Shown here: positions 17,348 through 25,946 of the stretch, in pieces
Position numbering within the stretch: the stretch's first letter is position 1
How the letters are laid out: each line of letters starts with the position of its first letter
Assembly: GCA_027493885.1 (NCBI GenBank)
Contig: JAOSJZ010000001.1
Location: forward strand, 62,001 to 126,000
DNA length: 64,000 bases
Origin: Gaiella sp.
GTDB taxonomy: Bacteria; Actinomycetota; Thermoleophilia; Gaiellales; Gaiellaceae
Reading direction: 5' to 3'
The notes under the pieces: generated by a model
What the model saw: only the letters and a program-made list of their open reading frames with translations
Databases searched by the model: none
What the model was told of the DNA's origin: nothing
Program-made: the position numbers and the translations under genes

Positions 17348-18409
17348 GTGGAGGCGGCCGCAGCACCGGCGCGCGCGATCCGCGTCCGCGGAGTGACGCC
17401 CGGCTGGGCGGCGGCCGCGCTCGCGTTCCTCGGCGCCGCGCTCGTGACCGGCGTCGTCGCGGGTCCTGTCGACATCGGGGTCGGCGACGTGCTGCGCTCG
17501 CTCGGGGACAAGCTCGGCGTCCCGGGCGTCACCTCCCCGCTCGACGCGACGCAGGAGTCGATCCTCTGGGACCTCCGCGTCCCGCGCGTCCTGCTCGCCG
17601 CCCTCGTCGGCGGCATGCTCGCGGTCGCGGGCGCGACCTACCAGGGCGTGTTCTCGAACCCGCTCGCGGATCCCTACCTGCTCGGCGTCGCCGCCGGCGC
17701 GGGGCTCGGCGCGACGCTCGCGATCGCGTACCTGCCGCACGCGCTCGCGGGCCGCCAGGTGCTTCCGTTCGCCGCCTTCGCGGGCGCGGCGGTCGCCGTC
17801 GCGCTCGCGTACGGGATCGGCCGGGCGGCAGGGCGCGAGCGCGACTCGGCGACGCTCGTCCTCGCGGGCGTGACGGTGGCGAGCTTCTTCACGGCGCTGC
17901 AGACGTTCGTCCAGCAGCAGAACACCGACACGCTGCAGGAGGTCACCTCGTGGATCCTCGGCAGCCTCCCGAACACGGGGTGGAGCGACGTCGCCGTGCT
18001 CGCGCCGTACGTGCTCGGTGCGACCGCGGTGATCGTGGCGCTGCGGCGCACGGTCGACGTGTTGAGCCTCGGCGACCTCGAGGCTGCGAGCCTCGGCGTC
18101 GACGTGCGGCGCACGCGGCTCGCGCTCGTCGTCGCGGCCACGGTGGGCACCGCCGCGGCGGTCGCGGTGAGCGGGCTGATCGCGTTCGTGGGGATCATCG
18201 TCCCGCACGCGATCCGGCTCGTCGTGGGCACGTCCTACCGGGGGCTGCTGCCGCTCTCCTTCGTCTGCGGCGCCGGCTTCCTGATCCTCGCCGACGTGGT
18301 CGCGCGCACCGCGCTCGCACCGGCCGAGGTTCCGATCGGCGTGATCACGGCGCTCTTCGGTGCGCCCTTCTTCGCTCTCGTCCTGCGGGCACGGGGATCG
18401 CGGGCGTGA
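17348..18409 (+). CDS. btuC: Cobalamin ABC transporter permease (FecCD type)
   Basis: The 353-residue membrane protein starts at GTG 17348. FecCD/BtuC landmarks are DLRVPRVLLAALVGGMLAVAGATYQGVF, NPLADPYLLGVAAGAG, the loop SLGDLEAASLGVDV that contacts the ATPase, and SGLIAFVGIIVPHAIRLVVG. About ten helices are expected. It overlaps the ATPase gene by 4 bases. Confidence 0.92.
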   Translation: MEAAAAPARAIRVRGVTPGWAAAALAFLGAALVTGVVAGPVDIGVGDVLRSLGDKLGVPGVTSPLDATQESILWDLRVPRVLLAALVGGMLAVAGATYQGVFSNPLADPYLLGVAAGAGLGATLAIAYLPHALAGRQVLPFAAFAGAAVAVALAYGIGRAAGRERDSATLVLAGVTVASFFTALQTFVQQQNTDTLQEVTSWILGSLPNTGWSDVAVLAPYVLGATAVIVALRRTVDVLSLGDLEAASLGVDVRRTRLALVVAATVGTAAAVAVSGLIAFVGIIVPHAIRLVVGTSYRGLLPLSFVCGAGFLILADVVARTALAPAEVPIGVITALFGAPFFALVLRARGSRA

Positions 18410-19176
18410 ACGCGATCGGGCTCTCCCAGGTGACCGTGAGCCTCGGCGGCGGGGCCGTCGTGCGCGACGTCGGGGTGGTCGTGGAGCAGGGGGAATGGGT
18501 GGCGCTGATCGGTCCGAACGGTGCCGGCAAGACGACGCTGCTCCGCGCGATCGCGGGACTCGTGCGGCACGACGGCGAGGTGTCGCTCCTCGGCCGCCCG
18601 GCCGCGTCGCTCGACCGGCGACAGCGGGCCCGGGCCGTGGCGGTCGTCCCTCAGACGCCCGAGACGCCGCCGTGGCTAACCGTGGCCGAGTACGTCCTCA
18701 TGGGGCGTACGCCGCACCTCGGGCCGCTCGCCCGTGAGAGCGCCGGCGATCGCGACGCCGCCGCCCGCGCGCTGGAGCTGCTCGAGCTCCAGCCGCTCGC
18801 CGACCGGGCGCTCGGCACGCTCTCCGGCGGTGAGCGCCAGCGCGCCGTCGTGGCGCGCGCGATCGCGCAGGAGGCGTCGATCGTCCTCCTCGACGAGCCG
18901 ACCGCCGCGCTCGACATCGGCCACCAGCAGCGCTCGCTCGAGCTCCTCGACGGGCTCCGCGACCACGAGGGGTTGACGCTCGTCGCCGCGATGCACGACC
19001 TGACCCTCGCGGCGCAGTACGCCGACCGCGTGCTGCTGATGTCCGGCGGGCGCATCGTTGCCGACGGCGCGCCCGCCGAGGTCCTCACCGAGGAAACGCT
19101 CGCCGAGCACTACGGAGCCACGGTGCGCGTGGTGACGGTGGACGAGCGCCTGGCGGTGCTTCCGACGAGACGGTAG
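18406..19176 (+). CDS. btuD: Cobalamin ABC transporter ATP-binding protein
   Basis: The 256-residue ATPase has Walker A GPNGAGKTTLL, a Q-loop in VAVVPQTPETP, the signature LSGGERQR, Walker B SIVLLDEPTAALD, and the switch His in AAMHDLTLA. It starts at GTG 18406, coupled to btuC. It completes a riboswitch-controlled btuFCD importer. No cobalamin biosynthesis genes lie nearby. Confidence 0.92.
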   Translation: MNAIGLSQVTVSLGGGAVVRDVGVVVEQGEWVALIGPNGAGKTTLLRAIAGLVRHDGEVSLLGRPAASLDRRQRARAVAVVPQTPETPPWLTVAEYVLMGRTPHLGPLARESAGDRDAAARALELLELQPLADRALGTLSGGERQRAVVARAIAQEASIVLLDEPTAALDIGHQQRSLELLDGLRDHEGLTLVAAMHDLTLAAQYADRVLLMSGGRIVADGAPAEVLTEETLAEHYGATVRVVTVDERLAVLPTRR

Positions 19177-19186
19177 ACGCGTCGGC

Positions 19187-19405
19187 TCAGCGCACGTCTG
19201 CGGCCGGGGCCGGGCGTGACCGCTCCCACTCGATCCGCCGAGTGAACGGCCGGTAGCCGAGCTCCCGGTTGACCGCGAGCATCGGCGCGTTCGTCTCGTC
19301 ACGCGGGTCATCGAGCTCTGCGACGCCAATCGCGTCGAGGTGGGCGTCGGCCGCGTCCGCGAGCGCCGAGCCTGCGCTGGCACGGCGACAGCTCCGCCCG
19401 GGCAT
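19187..19405 (-). pseudogene. Remnant of a GNAT acetyltransferase (C-terminal part)
   Basis: The 72 residues contain ETNAPMLAVNRELGYRPF, the C-terminal motif of GNAT acetyltransferases (NxPMxxxNxxLGF), followed by a short tail. The acetyl-CoA-binding R/Q-x2-G-x-G/A region that should precede it is absent, and the N-terminal 20 residues are unrelated basic sequence. It is a 5'-truncated fragment between btuD and the helicase. Confidence 0.6.
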
Positions 19406-19445
19406 GGCAGGTTCGGCCGCCTGGGGCCGCGGCTAGCATCGACGC

Positions 19446-22301
19446 GTGACCGTCACCCCGCACGAGGAGCTGCTCGCCGGCCTCAATCCGGCCCAGCGCG
19501 AGGCGGTGCTCCACGTCGAGGGGCCGCTCCTCGTGGTCGCTGGCGCAGGCTCGGGCAAGACCCGCGTGCTGACGCATCGAGTCGCCCACCTGATCCGCGC
19601 GCACGGCGTGAAGCCGAACGAGATCCTCGCGATCACGTTCACGAACAAGGCCGCGACGGAGATGCGCGAGCGGCTCGAGCGCATCCTCGGGCGCACCGCG
19701 CGCGCGATCTGGATCCTCACCTTTCACGCCGCCTGCGGACGCATGCTGCGCCGCGAGGCCGAGCGGCTCGGGTACCGCTCGTCGTTCACGATCTACGACC
19801 AGGCCGACCAGGTGCGGGTCGTGAAGGCGTGCCTCGAGGAGCTCGGGAAGGACCCGAAGCGCTTCACGCCGCGTGGGATCCACGCCCAGATCTCGAACGC
19901 GAAGAATCAGCTCGTCTCGCCGGAGGAGTACGCGGCGCGCGTCTCCTCCTTCTGGGACCAGACCGTCGCCGAGGTGTACGCGCTCTACCAGCGCCGGCTC
20001 TTCGCCTCGAACGCCGTCGACTTCGACGACATGCTGATGCTCACCGTCGACGTCCTCGAGCGGTTCCCCGAGGCGCTCGAGCGCTGGCAGTCGACCTTCC
20101 GCCACATCCTCGTCGACGAGTACCAGGACACGAACCACGCGCAGTACCGCCTCCTGCAGCTGCTGGCGGCGAGGCACCGAAACGTCTTCGCGGTAGGCGA
20201 TCCGGACCAGTGCCTCGTCGAGGGAACGCTCGTCACGATGGCCGACGGGAGCACGAGACCGATCGAGGAGCTCCGAGCCGGGGACGCAGTGCTCTCCTGC
20301 CTCGGGGCAGGGCGCTTCGGTGCGGCACGCGTCGCGAGGACGCATCGATCGCGCTCGTCACGCGGGCTGGCGATCACCCTCGGCTCGGGGCGTCGCCTCG
20401 TCTCGACGCCGGAGCACACGCATTTCGCCGGGTTTCCGGACGGTCACGCGCCCGAGTCGAACACGCCGGGACGGGCCGTGGATCACCTTGCAGCAGTCTG
20501 TTACGAGCCCTCGACCACCGCGACGGTCACGCTGTGCGGGGGGTCGACGACAGGTGGCGCCCCGACGCACCGGATCGCGGTGACCAACCGGCAGTCGGAT
20601 GGTGGCTTCGTGGAGCGGGCTTCCACACATCGCTCGTTCGGTGACGTCGTCGAGCGGCTCGCACGAATCGACGGTGCGCGGTCGGCGCCGCGCGTCAGCC
20701 TCGAGCTCTCACTCGCCCCGAGCACGGGATTGGCGTCATTGCCGTTCCGCGCGGCCGCGACCGTACGGGCCGGGATGGTGATGCTCGGCGGTGACGGCGG
20801 GCTCGAGGTGGTACGCGACGTCGATCGGGTCCCTCTCGACGTCCCGGTCTACGACCTCGACGTCGAGCGCACGCACAACTTCGTCGCGAACGGGATCGTC
20901 ACCCACAACTCGATCTACGCCTTCCGCGGGGCGGACATCCGCAACATCCTCGACTTCGAGCAGGACTTCGGCGGCGCGGATACGGTCGCGCTCGAGCAGA
21001 ACTACCGCTCGACCAACGCGATCCTCGAGGCGGCGAACGGGGTGATCGACAACAATCGCGACCGCAAGCCGAAGCGGCTGTGGTCGGAGCTCGGCGAGGG
21101 CGATCCGGTGGAGGTCGTGGAGGTGGAGGACGAGCACGCGGAGGCCCGGTTCGTGGCGGCCGAGATCGCGCGGGCCGTCGAGTCCGGGGCCTCCGCCGCG
21201 GAGATCGCGGTCTTCTACCGCACGAACGCACAGTCCCGCGTGCTCGAGGACGTGCTCGTCCGCCAGGGCATCGCCTACCAGGTGATCGGCGGGCCTCGCT
21301 TCTACGAGCGCGCCGAGATCAAGGACGCGGTCGCCTACCTGTCGCTCCTCGACAACCCGAGCGACGCGGTCGCGCTGATGCGCATCGCCAACCGGCCCCG
21401 GCGCGGGATCGGCGACACGACCATCCAGCGGCTCGTCGCGCATGCCGAGGCGCTCGGGATCCCGCTCTGGGAGGCGACCGCCGACCCGGAGGCCGCCGGC
21501 GTCGCGACGGCGAGCGCCCGCGCGGTGCGCGGCTTCCGGACGATCGTCGAGTCGCTCATGTCGGCGGCGCAGGAGCTCGAGGTCGACGAGCTCGTCGAGC
21601 GCGTGCTCGAGCGGTCGGGCACGATCGAGGCCTACGAGGCCGAGCGCACGATCGAGGCGCGGGGCCGGCTCGAGAACCTCTCCGAGCTCGTCGGCTCCGC
21701 GCAGGAGTACCGCGCCCGTGTCGAGGAGCCGACGCTCGCGGGCTTTCTCGAGGAGGTGCAGCTCCAGTCCGACCAGGACACCCTCGCGGAGGACGAGGCG
21801 CAGGTGACGCTGATGACGATCCACAACGCGAAGGGGCTCGAGTACCGCGTCGTGTTCCTGATCGGGATGGAGGAGGGCATCTTCCCCCACTCTCGCTCGA
21901 TCGAGGCGGGCGAGGTCGAGGAGGAACGGCGCCTGGCGTATGTGGGCATGACGCGGGCGATGGAGCGGCTGACGCTGACCCACGCGACCGCGCGCTCGCT
22001 CTACGGCCGGCGCGAGTACAACCTCCCGTCCCGGTTCCTGGACGAGCTACCCGCCTCGGTCGAGCGGCAGCGGCTGCGGCCGGCATCGTGGTCGGGCTAC
22101 GCGCAGTCCCCGCGGCAGGTCGCCCCGCGCGACGAGCGCGCCGTGCCCGCCCTGGCGACCGGCGACTCCGTCCGCCATGGCTCGCTCGGCGAGGGCGTCG
22201 TCACCCGGATCGAGCCCGACGGCGTCGTCACCGTCCGCTTCGCGGCCGACGGCAGCGAGCGCCGGCTGATGCTCGACTATGCGCCGCTCGAGAAGCTGTA
22301 G
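19446..22301 (+). CDS. pcrA: UvrD/PcrA-family SF1 DNA helicase interrupted by a mini-intein
   Basis: The precursor has 951 residues and the predicted mature helicase 718 after loss of 233 intein residues, matching the usual PcrA length. Helicase motifs are LNPAQREAV (Q motif), VVAGAGSGKTRVL (I), AITFTNKAATEMRERL (Ia), LVDEYQDTN (II), GDPDQ/SIYAFRGAD (III, split by the intein), ALEQNYRSTNAIL (IV), VTLMTIHNAKGLEY (V) and AYVGMTRAMERLTL (VI). The C-terminal end LVTRIEPDGVVTVRFA-like segment is the PcrA Tudor-like RNA polymerase-binding region (here VVTRIEPDGVVTVRF). The protein unwinds DNA in repair, replication restart and transcription-coupled repair. GTG 19446 is the start. It must splice to be active because motif III is needed for ATP hydrolysis. 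Confidence 0.92.
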   Translation: MTVTPHEELLAGLNPAQREAVLHVEGPLLVVAGAGSGKTRVLTHRVAHLIRAHGVKPNEILAITFTNKAATEMRERLERILGRTARAIWILTFHAACGRMLRREAERLGYRSSFTIYDQADQVRVVKACLEELGKDPKRFTPRGIHAQISNAKNQLVSPEEYAARVSSFWDQTVAEVYALYQRRLFASNAVDFDDMLMLTVDVLERFPEALERWQSTFRHILVDEYQDTNHAQYRLLQLLAARHRNVFAVGDPDQCLVEGTLVTMADGSTRPIEELRAGDAVLSCLGAGRFGAARVARTHRSRSSRGLAITLGSGRRLVSTPEHTHFAGFPDGHAPESNTPGRAVDHLAAVCYEPSTTATVTLCGGSTTGGAPTHRIAVTNRQSDGGFVERASTHRSFGDVVERLARIDGARSAPRVSLELSLAPSTGLASLPFRAAATVRAGMVMLGGDGGLEVVRDVDRVPLDVPVYDLDVERTHNFVANGIVTHNSIYAFRGADIRNILDFEQDFGGADTVALEQNYRSTNAILEAANGVIDNNRDRKPKRLWSELGEGDPVEVVEVEDEHAEARFVAAEIARAVESGASAAEIAVFYRTNAQSRVLEDVLVRQGIAYQVIGGPRFYERAEIKDAVAYLSLLDNPSDAVALMRIANRPRRGIGDTTIQRLVAHAEALGIPLWEATADPEAAGVATASARAVRGFRTIVESLMSAAQELEVDELVERVLERSGTIEAYEAERTIEARGRLENLSELVGSAQEYRARVEEPTLAGFLEEVQLQSDQDTLAEDEAQVTLMTIHNAKGLEYRVVFLIGMEEGIFPHSRSIEAGEVEEERRLAYVGMTRAMERLTLTHATARSLYGRREYNLPSRFLDELPASVERQRLRPASWSGYAQSPRQVAPRDERAVPALATGDSVRHGSLGEGVVTRIEPDGVVTVRFAADGSERRLMLDYAPLEKL
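20211..20909 (+). other. In-frame mini-intein in helicase motif III
   Basis: The 233 codons begin with Cys (TGC 20211) in CLVEGTLVTMADGS, the block A start, and carry block B at STPEHTHF. They end with block F/G VYDLDVERTHNFVANGIVTHN, including the penultimate His and terminal Asn. The next residue, Ser (TCG 20910), is the +1 nucleophile. All residues for standard class 1 splicing are present. There are no LAGLIDADG or clear HNH motifs; the roughly 100-residue middle part contains two more Cys (VCYEP, TLCGG) and is of unknown origin, perhaps an eroded endonuclease. The insertion point is exactly between Q and S of GDPDQ/SIYAFRG. Confidence 0.92.
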
Positions 22302-22323
22302 GCGCACTCCCTAGGATCCTCGT

Positions 22324-23544
22324 ATGCCGTTCCGCATCCGCAGCGTCCGCGACGTCGCCGAGTACCGCGCGGCGATGTCCGCGATCGGCCACTACTTCGG
22401 CTGGGCGCCGAGCGAGGAGGACGCCGAGCGCTTCGGCAAGCTGCTGCCGGCGGAGCGGCTCCACGCCGTGCTGGACGACGGCGAGATCGTCGCGGCGGCG
22501 GGCGCGTTCCCGTTCGCGCTCACGGTCCCGGGTGGCGAGCTGCCGTGCGCCGGCGTCACCGTCGTCGCCGTGCTCCCGTCGCACCGGCGCCGCGGGCTCC
22601 TGCGGCGGATGATGGACGCCCAGCTCCGCGACGTGCGGGAGCGAGGAGAGCCGATCGCCGCGCTCTGGGCCTCGGAGGAGACGATCTACGGACGCTTCGG
22701 CTACGGGCTCGCGTCGCTCTCGCACAACATCGACGCCGAGCGGCACTCCGTGGGCGTCCGGCGTGAGCTGCCGCGGGAGGGCTCGGTCCGGCTCGTGACC
22801 CACGACGAGGCGCTCGCGGCGTTTCCCCGGCTGTACGAGCGCGTCGCCCGCACGCGGCCGGGGATGATCGTGCGCTCGCGCGACTGGTGGGCCGTCCGCC
22901 GGCTCGACGACCGGCCCGGAGAGCGGCGCGGCGCCGGCCCGCTCGTGCGCGCGCTGCTCGAACGCGACGGAAAGCCGGTCGGGTACGCGCTGTACCGACT
23001 GTTCCAGGAGGGGTCGACGCCCGAGAGCTGGGCGAAGACCATTCGCGTCGTCGAGGCGCTCGGTGTCGACGACGCGGCGACGAGGGACATCTGGCGCTTC
23101 GTGTTCGAGATCGACTGGACCGACCGGGTCGCCGCGTACCTCTTGCCGGTCGACCATCCGCTCCCGCTGCTCGTCGACCGCGTCAACAAGTTGCGTCTCA
23201 CGGTCTGGGACGCACTCTGGCTGCGGGTCGTCGACGTCCCCGGCGCGCTTGCCGGGCGGGGATACGGCTCACCCGGGCCGGTCACGATCGAGGTCGTCTC
23301 CGACCCGCATTTCCCCGACAACGTGGGCTCGTGGACGCTCGCCGAGGGAGAGGTCAGGCGGGGCCGCCGCCGCGCCGACGTGCGGCTGCCCGTCGACGCG
23401 CTCGGCTCGGCGTTCCTCGGCGGGATCTCGTTCAGGGCGCTCGCCGGGGCAGGCCGGGCCGAGGAGGGTGCCCGCGGCGGCATCGAGAAGGCGGACGCGG
23501 CCTTCCGCGCTCCGGCGGCGCCCTGGTGCCCCGAGATCTTCTAG
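22324..23544 (+). CDS. eis: Eis-like GNAT N-acetyltransferase
   Basis: The 406-residue protein has the Eis architecture: an N-terminal GNAT domain with VTVVAVLPSHRRRGLLRRMM as the acetyl-CoA loop and IYGRFGYG at the domain end, a second degenerate GNAT domain (residues about 150-290), and a sterol-carrier-like C-terminal domain ending ...APWCPEIF with the carboxylate used in Eis catalysis. Eis enzymes acetylate aminoglycosides at several amines in Mycobacterium, and the natural substrates are uncertain. Its TAG stop shares CTAG with the opposite stop of the isomerase gene. Confidence 0.88.
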   Translation: MPFRIRSVRDVAEYRAAMSAIGHYFGWAPSEEDAERFGKLLPAERLHAVLDDGEIVAAAGAFPFALTVPGGELPCAGVTVVAVLPSHRRRGLLRRMMDAQLRDVRERGEPIAALWASEETIYGRFGYGLASLSHNIDAERHSVGVRRELPREGSVRLVTHDEALAAFPRLYERVARTRPGMIVRSRDWWAVRRLDDRPGERRGAGPLVRALLERDGKPVGYALYRLFQEGSTPESWAKTIRVVEALGVDDAATRDIWRFVFEIDWTDRVAAYLLPVDHPLPLLVDRVNKLRLTVWDALWLRVVDVPGALAGRGYGSPGPVTIEVVSDPHFPDNVGSWTLAEGEVRRGRRRADVRLPVDALGSAFLGGISFRALAGAGRAEEGARGGIEKADAAFRAPAAPWCPEIF

Positions 23545-24599
23545 ATCCGGGCGACGAGCGGGAGGGCGCGGAGCTCGGCGACCGTGCCGGCGCCCGCGCA
23601 GTGCATCGCGATCCGCAGCTCGCGAATCACGCGTTCGAGCACGTCGCGCACCGCAGCGGCCGACTCGAGCGCAGGACGCAGGAGCGGAAGCGCCATCGCG
23701 GCGGCGTCGGCGCCGAGCGCGAGCGCCTTCGCGACGTCGAGGCCGCTGCGGATCCCCCCGGAGGCGATGATGATCAGGCTCGGGGCGTGGCAGCGCGCGC
23801 CGACGATCGCGTCGCTCGTCGAGATGCCCCATTCCGCGAGCTCCTCGTGGACGAGCTCGCCGTGGGCGACGTACTGCTCCACCCGCGCCCACGAGGTCCC
23901 GCCAGCGCCGGCGACGTCGATGCCCGCGAGCCCGAGGTTTGCGACCGCTCGCACCGTCGTCGTGTCCAGCCCGTGACCGACCTCCTTCAAGAGGATCGGC
24001 GCCTCGACCTCGGCCACCACCGACGCGAGCCGGTCCACGAGACCGCGGAAGTCCGTGTCGCCGGCCTCCTGCACGGCCTCCTGGAGCGGGTTCGCGTGAA
24101 ACGCGAGCCCGTCGGCGCCGACCTCCTCGATCGCGCGACGAACGTGCTCTGCGCCGTAGCCGCGGCGGAGCTGCGCGACGCCGAGGTTGCCGAGCAGGAG
24201 CGCGTCGGGCGCCACGTCGCGGACGCGGAAGCTCGAGGCGGTCTCCGGCTCCTCGAGCATGATGCGCTGCGAGCCGAGCATCATTCCGACCCCGAGCTCC
24301 TGCGCCGCACGCGCGAGATTCCGGTTGATCGTCGCGGAGGCCGAGCCGCCGCCGGTCATCGACGCGATCAGGAGCGGCGCGTCGAGGTGATGCCCGAGCA
24401 GCCGCGCGTCAGTCCGCACGGCCTCGAGATCGGTCTCCGGGAGCGCTCGGTACGGTAGGTCGTAGCGCTCGAAGCCGGTCGTGCGGGTGGCGAACTCGAC
24501 CGGATGCTCGAGACAGGCCGCGACGTGCGCCCCCTTGCGCGAGCCGGCCCGGCTCGGCCCGCCCTCGTGGTGCGCCGGGCTGCGCGGCGCGGCGCTCAG
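23541..24599 (-). CDS. fni: Type 2 isopentenyl-diphosphate delta-isomerase (FMN), start codon unclear
   Basis: Family motifs are the N-terminal RKGAHVAACLE, then TTGFERYDLPYRALPE, LLIASMTGGG, GNLGVAQLRRGY, HANPLQEAVQEAGD, LLKEVGHGLD, GAGGTSW and ASGGIRSGLDVAKAL. The enzyme interconverts IPP and DMAPP with FMN and NAD(P)H. Between the in-frame stop-free upstream region and the conserved RKGAHV there is no ATG, GTG or TTG. The only near-cognate start is CTG at 24599-24597, which overlaps the TGA of the upstream aminotransferase (CTGA) and would give 352 residues. The reading frame also runs on, without a stop, into the shifted frame of the aminotransferase. Function is clear; the start is not. 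Confidence 0.87.
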   Translation of the reverse strand: MSAAPRSPAHHEGGPSRAGSRKGAHVAACLEHPVEFATRTTGFERYDLPYRALPETDLEAVRTDARLLGHHLDAPLLIASMTGGGSASATINRNLARAAQELGVGMMLGSQRIMLEEPETASSFRVRDVAPDALLLGNLGVAQLRRGYGAEHVRRAIEEVGADGLAFHANPLQEAVQEAGDTDFRGLVDRLASVVAEVEAPILLKEVGHGLDTTTVRAVANLGLAGIDVAGAGGTSWARVEQYVAHGELVHEELAEWGISTSDAIVGARCHAPSLIIIASGGIRSGLDVAKALALGADAAAMALPLLRPALESAAAVRDVLERVIRELRIAMHCAGAGTVAELRALPLVARI

Positions 24600-25826
24600 A
24601 CGATGCCCCGGTCGAGCATCGCGTCGGCAACCGTCGTCGTGCGCGCTGGCCGAACGGCGGGCTGAGCGTCGGACGGCGCGCCGAGCGCCGCGGTGAGCCG
24701 AGCGAGCCCCGAGGCGATCGCGTCCTCGGATGCGGCCAGCGAGACGCGCACCATACCCTCGCCTCCTTCCCCGAAGGCACTCCCCGGCACGACCGCCACC
24801 CGGCGCTCGCGCAACGCCCGGAGCGCGAACGCCTCGGACGGCTCCCCCGGCGGCGGCGACGTCGACCATCACGTAGAACGCGCCGCCCGGCCGCGCGTAT
24901 CCGATCCCGCGCTCGTCGAGCAGCCCCAGCGCCAGGTCGCGGCGCCGCAGGTACGCCTCCCGCATCGTCTCGACCGCCTCGCGCGGCCCGGAGAGGGCCG
25001 CTTCGGCGGCCTTCTGCGAGATCGTCGACGCGCTCGAGACGACTGGCTCCTGGGCCCTGACGAGCGCGCGGACGACGTCGGGGGCCGCGACGACGTAGCC
25101 GACGCGCCATCCGGTCATCGCGTAGGTCTTCGAGAAGCTGAACACGCTCACGACGCGCTCGCGGTCGCCGAGCGAGGCGGGGCTCACGTGCTCGCCCTCG
25201 AAGACGATGTCCTCGTAGCACTCGTCCGAGACGAGCCAGAGGCCGTGCTTCCCGGCGAGCTCGAGCAGTGCCGCGAGCGCCTCCCGCGTCGCGACCGCGC
25301 CGGTCGGGTTGCCGGGGGAGTTGACGACGACGGCACGCGTGCGCGGGCCGATCGCCGCCTCGACCGCGGCCGGGTCGAGCGCGAACGCGTTCGTGCGGTC
25401 AAGCCGGTACGGCACCGGCGTGACGCCCGCGGCGAGCGCCATCGGGGTCATCGTCGTCCAGCCCGGGTCGGGGAGGAGGACCTCGTCGCCCGGATCGAGC
25501 AGCGCGAGGAACGACGAGAACAGGCCGCCGCACGCGCCCGTCGTGACCGCGACCTCGTCCGGGGTGCAGCCGAAGCCGTTGCGGGAGCGGACCTTGTCGG
25601 CGAGCAGCTCGCGCAGGCTCGCGAGCCCGACGCCCGGCGAGTAGTGCGTGAAGCCGGCATGGGCGGCTCTGGCGGCAGCGTCGACGATGTGCGCCGGGGT
25701 CGTGAAGTCGGGATCGCCGATCTCGAGCCGCACGACGTCCTCGAGTGAGAGCGCGAGCTCCATGATCCCGCGGATGCCGGAGCGGGGGATACGCGCGATC
25801 CGGTCGCTGGTCGAGGGCCCGGTCAT
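24596..25826 (-). CDS. Class I/II PLP-dependent aminotransferase, frameshifted
   Basis: From ATG 25826 the protein shows IARIPRSGIRGIMELA, LEIGDPDFTTPAHI, the NSPGNPTGAV motif, DECYEDIVFEGEH, and the PLP lysine in FSFSKTYAMTGWRVGYV. At the C5 run 24844-24848 (plus strand) the frame breaks after YVMVDVAAAG. Removing one base restores EPSEAFALRALRERRVAVVPG and the ending MVRVSLAASEDAI to a TGA at 24598-24596. The restored protein is about 409 residues, AspC/PatA-like. The unrepaired frame reads on into the isomerase gene, giving a false 761-codon fusion. The substrate is unknown. A related aminotransferase lies at 54587-55768. Confidence 0.82.
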
Positions 25827-25866
25827 GCGGGTTCCAGCTTGACAGCGACGCGGGCGAACGGCAAGG

Positions 25867-25884
25867 TATCTTGATTATAAGACA
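25867..25884. promoter_or_regulatory. Predicted MarR operator O1 (LLM-hyuAB operon)
   Basis: TATCTTGATTATAAGACA matches the TATCTT-N6-AAGATA palindrome shared by six promoter regions here, with two mismatches in the right half. It is an AT-rich island in GC-rich DNA, 62 bases before the ATG of the LLM oxidoreductase gene. Confidence 0.7.
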
Positions 25885-25946
25885 TCTCGCCCGCCGGTGG
25901 AAGGTCGGCCGGCCCGGGCGCACGCGACCGAGAACAGGGGTGGACG

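Noticed and set aside
23541..25826. 761-codon aminotransferase-isomerase fusion
   Set aside because: The middle part is frame-shifted aminotransferase sequence. One base change at 24844-24848 restores two normal, separate proteins.
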